Source of the DNA: Timema cristinae
Taxonomy: Eukaryota > Arthropoda > Insecta > Phasmatodea > Timematidae
Direction of reading: 5' to 3'
Assembly: GCA_039000515.1 (NCBI GenBank)
Contig: JBCFYV010011135.1
Coordinates: 28,733,548-28,797,547, forward strand
Length of the DNA: 64,000 nucleotides
Within the stretch, counting starts at the first letter, position 1, and the number at the start of each line of letters is the position of its first letter. Below the pieces are notes generated by a model, which worked only from the letters and a program-made list of their open reading frames with translations, ran no database searches and had not been told where the DNA came from. A program made the position numbers and the translations under genes. Shown here in pieces: positions 43,551-53,786 of this stretch.

Positions 43551-44752
43551 AATATATATATATATAGCTCAGAAACTATTGATTTTATAAAAAAAATATT
43601 TCCAATAAAATATTTGTATTTGTAATAGAACTACAATTTTTCAATGATATGCTATTTCGTATGGGAAATAGTCAAGAAGATCTGATGATGAGAAAATGAA
43701 AGCTGCCATTTTTGAGAAAATCAATGTTTTCTCTTCTCCCCTCCCCCTATCAATACCTTAATTATTGAGTTAGATATCTAAATCCAAAAACACCTTTGGG
43801 AAGCCTGGTTTGATATCTGCAATCTACACCTATACACCTTCAACAAGATGCGGCATTGCTGGCTGGACACAATCTGGGTGCCATCGGGGTGCAACCCAGC
43901 GGACTGGCCATCCAAAGCAGGCAAGCAGCAGCGATAAATAATAGTAGAGTAAGGAGACACAGTGGCGGATATCGACGTGTCATCAATCCCAGCTGATATG
44001 TTTGACCTTTTGTATATATGATTATTGTAAGATTGTAACGATAAAGGTCGTGAGTCGCTGTTGCCTCTTTGCCCGTGGCTGTCCCTACCAGGACATTCCA
44101 CCTCATCCAACCACTGGTTTTAAAAGGATGGGAGTCGGAGGACCCAGGGTTCAGTCACCGGCGGGGAGGCAGATCGCAGATATCTTGATCAGATATCGCC
44201 AAACCCCATTTTCAGTTTCAGGGGGTTATAAAACCTCGACATTTATCAAAATCTAGTATTATATAATTTTTTTGGCGATCATATCTTTCCAAGGAACCGA
44301 GGTAGTAAAAACAGTTAAGTTTCTAACCGATAATCATCTGAGATTATAATATTAATTTGAACAGATGATTCAAGCTTAATTCCACAGAATGAAACTTTCG
44401 CTGAAGATGAAACCTGATGGATATCTTGTGGACCCAACCTTTAGTTCCTGCAACCACCGCTAGGGGACTATTCACTCCTAGTTCTGTACGACACCGCCAG
44501 GGGACTGACCTATAGAAGTTCCGGACGCCACCGCTTGGGGAGTGGCTGTCACGCTGCTACGGGGCTATATTTCTTCAAGAATCCATCCGACACAGCTCCT
44601 GCGGCCGCGTGCGAGAGACCCTTAGGGAGAAACCGACTTCTTTATTCGGTGTGATTCATTGGTTTTATCGACAAACTGTTAAGTAACAGGCCGTTCCAAA
44701 ACTAGTTCGTCTGCTTGCTGGTAATTTCTCACAAAGTAGGAAATATGGTATC

Positions 44753-44755
<3 letters not shown>
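43551..44755. other. Unannotated stretch with two odd segments
   Basis: 43,778-44,110 carries overlapping 110- and 88-codon minus-strand frames with no recognisable motif; CAGTGGCGGATAT at 43,960 resembles a hAT end. At 44,450-44,565, a CACCGC.(A/T)GGGGA(C/G)T motif recurs three to four times at about 35-bp spacing. No function assigned. Confidence 0.35.

Positions 44756-44786
<31 letters not shown>
44756..44786. repeat. (ATT)n microsatellite
   Basis: About ten ATT triplets just upstream of a plus-strand SINE-C; on the 5' side here, so it may be an older SINE tail used as target. Confidence 0.95.
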
Positions 44787-44789
44787 GTT

Positions 44790-45086
44790 TGGGTGACCTG
44801 GTGGTCTAGGTGTAAGGTGTCAGACTTCTGTGCTGGGGTCAGGGGTTCAATCCTCGGTCCAGGCACAGATTTATCTGATTGCCAAACCCTTCCTTCACCT
44901 CTGACAAGATGTGCATTAATCACATCTTGTGAATGTGTGGAATACCAGGCCTCCACCGTGGTTCGGATCCCACGTTAAACTGTAGGTCCTCCATTTCATC
45001 TCACAATCACCCTACCATTACACATTAGCGTAAGTGCGTATAACCCAAACGGGTAGTAAGATGCGGTGCTAATAATAATAATAATT
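44790..45086 (+). mobile_element. SINE-C, full length, about 10-bp TSD
   Basis: ATTATTGTTT precedes the head GGGTGACCTGGTGGTCTAGG and recurs after the AAT tail (about 45,087-45,096). A and B boxes intact (TGGTCTAGGTG, GTTCAATCC). A good reference copy. Confidence 0.94.
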
Positions 45087-45206
45087 ATTGTTTGCTTCAA
45101 ATTACTCTAGGCTAATTAAATAGAATTTGTCTCGCTTATGCATTCAGAAATGTGCCCCGATATTAATATTTACTTAAATTTCTAACCTTGTAGATATCAT
45201 AACAAT

Positions 45207-45485
45207 TTGAGGACTGCCTTTGTGGTCATAGGTTCTGGCTACGGACCCAGAGGTCCCGGGTTTGATTCCCTTCGCGTCCAGATTATCTGGGAAGCAGTGG
45301 GTTTGGAACGGGTTAGATTCAGCCTAGAGTGGATAAATAAGGAGCTACTCGAATAAAGTAGTAGTGGCTCCGGTATAGAAAGCCGAGCTTAATGGTTGGA
45401 GTCATCGTAGTGCTGACCACATGACACCATATATCCGCAAGAGTTGGCACTAGTTTGCCAAACAGTTTGGTAGCCACTCGGTAGG
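45207..45485 (+). mobile_element. SINE-D, near full length
   Basis: Head with TTTGATTCC in the B-box position; body GGAGCTACTCGAATAAAGTAG; 3' part AGAGTTGGCACTAGTTTGCC. Pairs with 34,851-35,128. Confidence 0.78.
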
Positions 45486-46009
45486 TATAGTCTGAATGCG
45501 TGCTGACACCACGAGTTACTTTTATTACATTTTGAGGGGATGTTTATCATCGTTATGGATAAATAAAAGAAGAGAGAATATCGGAGTGGAAGACCGGGGG
45601 TGGGGTGGGGTGGGGGGTAGAGGCTCAAAATTTCCTAAGATAGCATAGAGTTAAAGGGAAATAACAAATATTTGAGAACCACTGTTCTATATGGACACAT
45701 CTTCAAATATATACCTTTAAATAATCCCTTGACGTTCTTAGAGAACGGTGTTTGAGGGTCCTCGGCCCCCAAATCACCGTTGCAACATATTAATTTTTCT
45801 CAGAATACGCCAACGCTATAAGGACATGTTAATTGATACTTTTACCCTTTATTTAAATCTGATCCCTAATTTAAAATAAACCCCATATTAAAATGACGCG
45901 TATCGACGCTCCAGTAAGCTAAAAACTAAATAAATGATTTTTATAATTAGTAAATTATTTAAATTAGATCTATTCGTAAACAAAAGTTACTATTTACAGA
46001 CTGTGACCA
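45486..46009. other. Unannotated stretch
   Basis: Contains GGGGTGGGGTGGGG at 45,599-45,616; otherwise AT-rich. Confidence 0.35.
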
Positions 46010-46230
46010 GTCAGTTTATTAAATTGCCTCCATCTTCCTCTTTTCTTCCACCATTCTTCTCCATTTTTTCTTCTATTCCTCTGATCTTACACACTTTTTA
46101 TTTTCTGCTCCTCACATCTTCTTCTTAGTCTTCCTGGTGAGCAATTCCTTCAGTTTTTATTTCCATCATTCTTATAGGTATTTCCTCATTTTATATCCTC
46201 ATTACATGTCCATACCATCTCAGTCTTGCT
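46010..46230 (-). pseudogene. LINE ORF C-terminal relic adjoining the 62-bp array
   Basis: The minus strand, starting in the first array unit, reads EEARLRWYGHVMR, then after frameshifts NEEIPIRMMEIKTEG, PGRLRRRCEEQKIKSV, and finally a region that in one frame gives EWWKKRGRWRQFNKL. The order RLRWYGHV.R....IP...ME....G..GR.RRR.......W...R.RWRQ is that of the non-LTR retrotransposon RT C-terminus. Stops and frameshifts make it a pseudogene. It is the source of the adjacent minisatellite unit. Confidence 0.75.
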
Positions 46231-48941
46231 TCCTCTACTATCTCATGTGCTCCAACATCCTCATTACATGACCATACCATCTCAGTCTTGCTTCCTCTAC
46301 TATCTCATGTACTCCAACATCCTCATTACATGTCCATACCATCTCAGTCTTGCTTCCTCTACTATCTCATGTACTCCAACATCCTCATTACATGACCATA
46401 CCATCTCAGTCTTGCTTCCTCTACTATCTCATGTGCTCCAACATCCTCATTACATGTTCAATCCATCTCAGTCTTGCTTCCTCTACTATCTCATGTACTC
46501 CAACATCCTCATTACATGTCCATACCATCTCAGTCTTGCTTCCTCTACTATCTCATGTGCTCCAACATCCTCATTACATGTCCATACCATCTCAGTCTTG
46601 CTTCCTCTACTATCTCATGTACTCCAACATCCTCATTACATGTCCATACCATCTGTCTTGCTTCCTCTACTATCTCATGTACTCCAACATCCTCATTACA
46701 TGTCCATACCATCTCAGTCTTGCTTCCTCTACTATCTCATGTGCTCCAACATCCTCATTACATGTTCAATCCATCTCAGTCTTGCTTCCTCTACTATCTC
46801 ATGTACTCCAACATCCTCATTACATGTCCATACCATCTCAGTCTTGCTTCCTCTACTATCTCATGTGCTCCAACATCCTCATTACATGTCCATACCATCT
46901 CAGTCTTGCTTCCTCTACTATCTCATGTACTCCAACATCCTCATTACATGTCCATACCATCTGTCTTGCTTCCTATACTATCTCATGTACTCCAATATCC
47001 TCATTACATGGCTATACCATCTCAGTCTTTCTTCCTCTACTATCTCATGTACTCCAACATCCTCATTACATGTCCATACCATCTCAGTCTTGCTTCCTCT
47101 ACTATCTCATGTACTCCAACATCCTCATTACATGCCCATACCATCTCATTCTTGCTTCCTCTACTATCTCATGTACTCCAACATCCTCATTACGTGTCCA
47201 TACCATCCCAGTCTTGCTTCCTCTACTGCCTCATGTACTCCAACATCCTCATTACATGCCCATACCATCTCATTCTTGCTTCCTCTACTATCTCATGTAC
47301 TCCAACATCCTCATTACGTGTCCATACCATCTCAGTCTTGCTTCCTCTACTGTCTCATGTACTCCAACATCCTCATTACATGCCCATACCATCTCATTCT
47401 TGCTTCCTCTACTATCTCATGTACTCCAACATCCTCATTACGTGTCCATACCATCTCAGTCTTGCTTCCTCTACTGTCTCATGTACTCCAACATCCTCAT
47501 TACATGTCCATACCATCTGTCTTGCTTCCTCTACTATCTCATGTACTCCAACATCCTCATTACATGTCCATACCATCTCAGTCTTGCTTCCTCTACTATC
47601 TCATGTGCTCCAACATCCTCATTACATGTTCATACCATCTCAGTCTTGCTTCCTCTACTATCTCATGTACTCCAACATCCTCATTACATGCCCATACCAT
47701 CTCATTCTTGCTTCCTCTACTATCTCATGTACTCCAACATCCTCATTACGTGTCCATACCATCCCAGTCTTGCTTCCTCTACTGCCTCATGTACTCCAAC
47801 ATCCTCATTACATGCCCATACCATCTCATTCTTGCTTCCTCTACTATCTCATGTACTCCAACATCCTCATTACGTGTCCATACCATCTCAGTCTTGCTTC
47901 CTCTACTGTCTCATGTACTCCAACATCCTCATTACATGCCCATACCATCTCATTCTTGCTTCCTCTACTATCTCATGTACTCCAACATCCTCATTACGTG
48001 TCCATACCATCTCAGTCTTGCTTCCTCTACTGTCTCATGTACTCCAACATCCTCATTACATGTCCATACCATCTGTCTTGCTTCCTCTACTATCTCATGT
48101 ACTCCAACATCCTCATTACATGTCCATACCATCTCAGTCTTGCTTCCTCTACTATCTCATGTGCTCCAACATCCTCATTACATGTTCAATCCATCTCAGT
48201 CTTGCTTCCTCTACTATCTCATGTACTCCAACATCCTCATTACATGTCCATACCATCTCAGTCTTGCTTCCTCTACTATCTCATGTGCTCCAACATCCTC
48301 ATTACATGTCCATACCATCTCAGTCTTGCTTCCTCTACTATCTCATGTACTCCAACATCCTCATTACATGTCCATACCATCTGTCTTGCTTCCTATACTA
48401 TCTCATGTACTCCAACATCCTCATTACATGGCTATACCATCTCAGTCTTTCTTCCTCTACTATCTCATGTACTCCAACATCCTCATTACATGTCCATACC
48501 ATCTCAGTCTTGCTTCCTCTACTATCTCATGTGCTCCAACATCCTCATTACATGTCCATACCATCTCTGTCTTGCTTCCTCTACTATCTCATGTACTCCA
48601 ACATCCTCATTACATGTCCATACCATCAGTCTTGCTTCCTCTACTATCTCATGTACTCCAACATCCTCATTACATGTCCATACCATCTCAGTCTTGCTTC
48701 CTCTACTATCTCATGTGCTCCAACATCCTCATTACATGTCCATACCATCTCTGTCTTGCTTCCTCTACTATCTCATGTACTCCAACATCCTCATTACATG
48801 TCCATACCATCAGTCTTGCTTCCTCTACTATCTCATGTACTCCAACATCCTCATTACATGTTCAATCCATCTCAGTCTTGCTTCCTCTACTATCTCATGT
48901 ACTCCAACATCCTCATTACGTGTCCATACCACCTCAGTCTG
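46196..48941 (-). repeat. 62-bp minisatellite of LINE C-terminal origin, about 45 copies
   Basis: Plus-strand unit: CATCCTCATTACATGTCC + ATACCATCTCAGTCTTGC + TTCCTCTACTATCTCATG + TACTCCAA; some units lack 3-5 bp (57-59 bp). No plus-strand frame contains a stop, giving three overlapping apparent ORFs of 820-957 codons; they are antisense to the real source and not genes. On the minus strand each unit encodes HEIVEEARLRWYGHVMRM and then hits a stop across the junction, because 62 is not a multiple of three. Diagnostic variants recur at 556 bp and 1,420 bp spacing. Confidence 0.93.
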
Positions 48942-48962
48942 ACCCTCTCTCTCTATTTGTTA
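48942..48962 (-). pseudogene. Divergent outermost LINE-derived unit
   Basis: The last unit continues on the minus strand as ERVRLRWYGHVMRM instead of VEEARLRW, so the array edge preserves a different upstream sequence. Confidence 0.5.
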
Positions 48963-49084
48963 TTTATGACGTAAGATACTTGACAAAGAAAATATCATTT
49001 GTCAGTGGCACCAAACCTTTAAACAACTTTTTTTTTGAATTATATTTTAAATATTTTCCCTTTAAATTTTTTATTTTATTTATC

Positions 49085-49322
49085 TCCGCGTCTTACTAAC
49101 GGTTCGGGTTTATACGCTTAAATATAATCACGCTAATGGATTAGGAATTGGGAAAGTTGAATTTAGAGGAAGTGAACCCACATTTGCGTGGAGGGAGAGT
49201 GGAAAACCATTTAGGAAAAACCAACCCAGCTCACCCGACCGATATTCGAACCTCGATCTCTCCGTTCGCAGCAGTCGAGCTCAACACGACTAGCGCGATA
49301 GCTAACTACGCCATCGAGGCGG
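49085..49322 (-). mobile_element. SINE-B, full length, 13-bp TSD, in left arm of fold-back
   Basis: TTTCCCTTTAAAT occurs before the T-rich tail (about 49,057-49,069) and after the head (about 49,323-49,336). Body CCCACATTTGCGTGGAGGGA; head GCTAACTACGCCATCGAGGCGG. Confidence 0.94.
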
Positions 49323-49424
49323 GTTTCCCTTTAAATGAAATAGTAAGTTTTTAAACGGTCAAAGATTCAAAAGAACATTCGGAACCGAGAAATATGGGAT
49401 TCGAACAATTTCTAATATGTATAA

Positions 49425-49562
49425 TGTCAGGCCTCCACCGTGGTTCGGATCCCATGTTAAACTGTAGGTCCTTCATTTCATCTCACAATCACCCTACCAT
49501 TACACATTAGCGTAAATGCGTATAACCCGAACGGGTAGTAAGACGGTGGTGCTAATAATAAT
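49425..49562 (+). mobile_element. SINE-C, 5'-truncated, 10-bp TSD, in loop of fold-back
   Basis: AATATGTATA flanks both sides. Begins GTCAGGCCTCCACCGTGG, tail AACGGGTAGTAAGACGGTGG then AAT repeats. Confidence 0.93.
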
Positions 49563-49780
49563 AATAATATGTATACATATATTATATTATAAATTGGTCC
49601 AATCACATATATCTCGGCTCTGAATCTGTTCTTTTGAATCTTTGACCCTTTAAAAACTTACTATTTCAGTTAAAGAGGAAATATTTACAATCTGTTTTTT
49701 TTAAAGTTGTTTAAAGGCTTGGTGCCACAGACAAATGATATTTTCTTTGTCAAGTATCTTACGTCACATATTTATATAAA

Positions 49781-50387
49781 TTATTTATGTTTTGTAGGAA
49801 TAAGAATCTCGACAAACACATCAGCCACGACAAAGTGTAACGAAAGTCTAATATCTTAGACCAGTCACCAAAGCTGTTTTTCAACATGTCTACTGTTTCA
49901 TGTAGAGAAATAATATAATCAAGCATAACGATCTACAAGATGTTCGTGAAATGAAATGAATTAAATATAAATGGATGAATAGATGGACAGATGGATGTAT
50001 GGTTGCATACTTCACTCTTTTATAAGGAAAATCCTAAAAAAAAAAAGGAGGAAGACTAAATAAAACTTATTCTTGAATACAAATGAGATTATTATTCTGA
50101 TTCAAGAGGAAGCCAACAGTCATTGAAGCGTAAATCTGAGCGAAATGTTTTTTTTCTCTCTTTCACATATTTCCAAGATAGCCAAAATACGTCGAGTGCC
50201 ACAAAATTGAAAATAAAAGTACAGTATGGTTGAAAAAAAAAAAAGAAATGGAAGAGGAAAAATATAGTTCGGTAAAGGCTACGAAAACAGAATACTTGTA
50301 TTTTTTTTTTCATTAAAAACAATAGAGAGAGGAGTGTACTGAAGAAAAAAGAAATATGAATTTAGTCAGTCGATAGTGTGTTTGATA
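49781..50387. other. AT-rich stretch, nothing recognised
   Basis: A-rich tracts; a GATGGA/GATGAATA-type short repeat at 49,970-50,000. Confidence 0.35.
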
Positions 50388-50462
50388 TCTGCTTTGGTGG
50401 ACGCGCTTCTAACATGTTGGACTAAACTACCGAAGACGGGGAGTTTGAATAATAATAATAAA
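50388..50462 (+). mobile_element. SINE-B head fragment
   Basis: TGGTGGACGCGCTTCTAAC..ACTACCGAAGACGGGGAG, ending in an AAT run; body missing. Confidence 0.6.
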
Positions 50463-50559
50463 TTTATTTTCTGTATAACTTGATTGCCAAGGAAAAATAT
50501 CAACTTTAAATCAAAAAAATAAATATTATGAGTTTAGTGACGATAATAATAGGTCATGA

Positions 50560-50746
50560 TTAGACTATATTTATATGAAGCGTACCCACATTTGTGTGAA
50601 GAGAGAGAGAGAGAGAGTGAAAGATCATATTGTGAAAACCACCCTCAATACACCCGACCACGACTCGAACTTTGATCTCCCCATAATCGGCAGTCTAGTC
50701 TACTGCGAGAGTGACGCCTTAGACCATGCAGCCACCGAAGCGGGTT
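50560..50746 (-). mobile_element. SINE-B, tail lost
   Basis: Body CGTACCCACATTTGTGTG with an expanded GA run, and head GACCATGCAGCCACCGAAGCGG. Confidence 0.85.
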
Positions 50747-50797
50747 CATCTATTGTTCACAGAACTCCTAGTATAAGCTTTCATTCACACTACAAAC

Positions 50798-50905
50798 AGG
50801 CAGATGTGGGGTACATTTCCTTTTAAAATCCAACTTCTAGCTATCCTCACCCTATTATTGTAAATATTCGGATAAGCCGAAAGGATATTAGGCCGCGACT
50901 CACAC
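50798..50905 (+). mobile_element. SINE-B 3' fragment
   Basis: GATGTGGGGTACATTTCCTTT..TATCCTCACCCTATTATTGTAAAT..AAGGATATTAGGCCGCGAC resembles the SINE-B 3' half, diverged. Confidence 0.5.
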
Positions 50906-51645
50906 ACACACATAAAAAAAAGGTTAAGTCAATTAAAGTAATTACTGACGCCAGCCAACAGAGTCGCTGAACTTAAGTTTATAAAAAAAAAGGTTTCCAG
51001 TTGGTAGAATCCAGTGCACACACAACATATTAAATTTTTTTTAAAAAAAGGGTTACAAGTGTTTCATTGTTTGTTTTTTTGTCCTTTCTCTCCTTGTTTT
51101 GGTAGAACTGTAGGTACATGTGTTGTCAGAAACTATCACGTCCCCTTTTTTTTTCAAACCTGGTTTTCACCCCTTCACCCCCCCCCCCCCCCTCAATGAA
51201 ACAAGGCGTGAGAGGGCAATTTCCCACATCTGTTGTCTCAACACCAGGCCTACTACAGCCTCTATTAACTTCTGTTGGCTTTAGTCTGGAACATTACACC
51301 CCTCCCCTCCCCTTGCCGTTGTGTGGATTGTCGACCAGTCACGTGACACACAACCGCAGACAAAACACTCCACGAAAGAGAGCTTGTCTTTTTTTTAAAT
51401 AGATATATTATTATTATTATTAACGCTAACCCTAAATTTCAGGAAAACAAGCTTAAGAGAGTTATTTAAGGTACAACCTTGTAACCAATAACCTAAAATG
51501 ATTCAAAAATTTACCTAGGAGTTCTAAAAAAAATGAGTTGAAATTTTGACCTAAAGAATGTAAACTAAAACTCATAATGAATGCACATAAATAAATCAAA
51601 CACGCACTTTACAAAATGGTAAAACCAACAAAAAGCCTTTAAAAG
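50906..51645. other. Unannotated stretch
   Basis: C tract of 15 (51,179-51,193) and T-rich runs; short frames here are low complexity. Confidence 0.35.
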
Positions 51646-52070
51646 CTAAACTCTTGTATTCTGCTGAATATAATATTGATTTACAAATATCTGCTTTAGA
51701 AGTGATAGTTACCCCTCCCAACGCAACCCTCTCCAGTCTAGTTACAGTCTCACCAGAATGTGTATTTTACAACTAAACTCTTGTATTCTGCTGAATATAT
51801 ATGATTTACAATACTGCTTCAAAGTAATAGCTACCCTCCAACACAACCCTCTCAGTCTAGTTGCAGTTCACCAGAATGTGTATTTTACAACTAAACTCTT
51901 GTATCTGCTGAATATATATGATTTAAAACTGCTTTAGAAGTGATAGTTACCCCCTCCCAACGCAACCCTCTCCAGTCTAGTTACAGTCTCACCAGGAATG
52001 TGTATTTTACAACTAAACTCTTGTATTCTGCTGAATATAATATTGATTTACAAATATCTGCTACAATACT
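51646..52070. repeat. About 120-127 bp tandem repeat, 3.4 copies
   Basis: Unit starts CTAAACTCTTGTATTCTGC and includes CAACCCTCTCCAGTCTAGTT and CACCAGAATGTGTATTTTAC. Middle copies have lost several single bases. Confidence 0.93.
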
Positions 52071-52149
52071 GTACCGACAATATTAGGATTGAACACTTAA
52101 TATTTTATACTTATTTTGGCAACCCGAATGTCTCAGCTGTGATGAGGAA

Positions 52150-52365
52150 ACCCGGACACTCCCGACAGTGTTCGAACATAATAGACTATGTCCGAACACT
52201 CCCGACTATGTCCGAACACTCCCGACTATGCCCGAACACTCTTGACTATGCCCGAACACTCCCGACTATGCCCGAACCCTCCCGACTATGCTCTAACACT
52301 CCCGACTATGTACGAACACACTCGACTATGTACGAACACTCTCGACTAGGTACGAACGCACCCGA
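52150..52365. repeat. 20-bp minisatellite, about 10.5 copies
   Basis: Unit CCCGACTATGTCCGAACACT with substitutions. The spanning 152-codon frame is a repeat artefact. Confidence 0.95.
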
Positions 52366-52529
52366 AATAGTATTCTCTTTCTTGTCTACTAGAGTAGTCA
52401 TTTGCCGGGTCAAAGTGAATTTGTATAAAAACCTAATAGTTATCATACGTATTTGATTTATTATTTAATTGTGTAAAAAATAAATATGTATTTGTCATTT
52501 TTTTCTCTTGAAATAAGTTTTATATTTCT

Positions 52530-52606
52530 CATAAGCAGGCGGGCCGCAAAAAAAAAGTTAAGCCGGGCCTAAAATGATCGCGGGCCACAGGTTGACTGAC
52601 GACCCT
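52530..52606. mobile_element. Possible hAT-type terminal fragment
   Basis: The minus strand reads CCAGGGTCGTCAGTCAACCTG then TGGCCCGCG. A CAGGG(G)TCG.CA..C end with a GCGGGCC-rich subterminus is common among hAT elements. No partner end or TSD found. Confidence 0.4.
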
Positions 52607-52692
52607 GGTCTAAAGCGTAACGATATTGTGCTACCGTATTCCTCTACCGTGCGGTAACAAGCTTATTCGGTACTGATAATAGATAACATATT

Positions 52693-52893
52693 GGGCCAGT
52701 TTCATAGTCAAATTTAGTACGCCTCAAGTGCGGCGCTACACTAAGTACATGACGACACCTACCTAAACCAGAATGGAATGGGCCAGTTTCCTATGCGAGA
52801 ACAGCCCATTCCATTCTGGTATAGGTAGGGTCGTCATGTACTTTGTGTAGCGCCGCACTTGAGGCGTACTAAATTTGACTATGAAACTGGCCC
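52693..52893. mobile_element. 201-bp near-perfect hairpin MITE
   Basis: Starts GGGCCAGTTTCATAGTCAAA and ends with the exact reverse. Arms of about 90 bp with only a handful of mismatches surround a loop of about 20 bp (CAGTTTCCTATGCGAGAACA). High arm identity implies recent origin or gene conversion. No TSD longer than 2-3 bp is evident, so the superfamily is open. Confidence 0.88.
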
Positions 52894-52965
52894 TTTGTGT
52901 ATGTAGTTTATAAATACTGTTATTGTTTCGATATTGAATGTGGTTGTTGCCGACAGTCAATGATA

Positions 52966-52993
52966 ACCTAGCCTAACCTAACCTAACCTAACC
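52966..52993. repeat. Short (AACCT)n = (TTAGG)n tract
   Basis: Four consecutive CCTAA units plus one variant (CCTAG). Matches the arthropod telomere repeat; too short to indicate a telomere. Confidence 0.85.
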
Positions 52994-53234
52994 ACCTCGC
53001 CAATATTTACATTACACGAGTAAGAAAGTTATGTCATCAGAAGATACTTCCAGCCTGGATTCCCCTCAGTAACTCCCCCTCCCACCCTATAAACCTTCCC
53101 CAACCAATAAATCATCACTGTGAAAAGGGCAATGCCACATTTCACTTAGGAACCGTTTTTCAGCCATGGCTGGTATCAAACCCGGGAACCTTAGCGGATT
53201 TTAGATTAAACTTCTCTTCGGTTGGGTTGTTACT

Positions 53235-53460
53235 ATTGTTTTACTATCTGTTCGGTTTGTATGCACATTAACTAATTACTATAATGTGATAGAGATGAGG
53301 AAGGTTGTATTTATACGAAATGTATCCTCATTTACGTAGAGAGAGAATAAAAACCATGAAGGTAAGCAAATACCTTCAGTGCCACCAACCAAGATTCTAA
53401 ACTACAATCTCCTTGTCATCGGCAGTAAGGTATAAGACGAGAGTGACGCCTTAACCCATT
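53235..53460 (-). mobile_element. SINE-B, full length, diverged
   Basis: Reversed tail TTACTATCTGTTCGG; body TGTATCCTCATTTACGTAG; head region GAGAGTGACGCCTTAACCC. Confidence 0.8.
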
Positions 53461-53470
53461 CTAAACCACA

Positions 53471-53537
53471 TCGGTATTTTCCCACTCTCCTTCCATGCAA
53501 ATTAGGGTACACGTTTTATAAATGCAACCTTATACCT
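53471..53537 (+). mobile_element. SINE-B body fragment
   Basis: TTTTCCCACTCTCCTTCCATG..GGGTACACGTTTTATAAATG. Confidence 0.6.
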
Positions 53538-53786
53538 CACCCACTTCAGTGGCCGCGTGGTCTAACGCGCTACTCTCGTGTTAGACTAGAATACCTATGA
53601 TGAGGGGATTGGGGTTCAATTCCGTTCGGGTGCATTGACGGTGGTTTCCCCAACTGGTTTTAAACTCGCCATCCAAGTAAATGCGGGTGCATTTCCTCTA
53701 AATCTCACCTTCCTAATCCCTTAATTCATTATCGTGACTAGTGTACATGCGTATAACCTTAACATGGTAGTAAGACGCGGTGACGT
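53538..53786 (+). mobile_element. SINE-B, full length
   Basis: Head CCCACTTCAGTGGCCGCGTGG, A box TGGCCGCGTGG, B box GTTCAATTC, tail GTAGTAAGACGCGGTGACG. Confidence 0.87.

Larger units (their letters stand above)
48963..49780. mobile_element. Fold-back element carrying two SINE insertions
   Basis: Left arm TGACGTAAGATACTTGACAA through ATTCAAAAGAACA (48,968-49,074 plus 49,336-49,420) is the inverted repeat of 49,563-49,770 with few mismatches. Subtracting the SINEs leaves a nearly pure hairpin of about 400 bp. No transposase; superfamily not determined. Confidence 0.8.

Noticed and set aside
43778..44110. 110- and 88-codon overlapping minus-strand frames, one with a hydrophobic stretch
   Set aside because: Two frames over the same DNA, no family resemblance; chance ORFs more likely.
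46226..49099. Apparent 957-codon ORF (and two overlapping ones) on the plus strand
   Set aside because: Entirely 62-bp repeats with no stop in any plus frame; antisense to a LINE C-terminal fragment, no start context, domain or conserved composition.
51998..52140. 127-bp repeats as a possible gene 5' region
   Set aside because: Simple tandem repeat with single-base deletions; nothing gene-like follows.
51998..52456. 152-codon plus-strand frame
   Set aside because: Spans the 20-bp minisatellite; the periodic peptide is an artefact.
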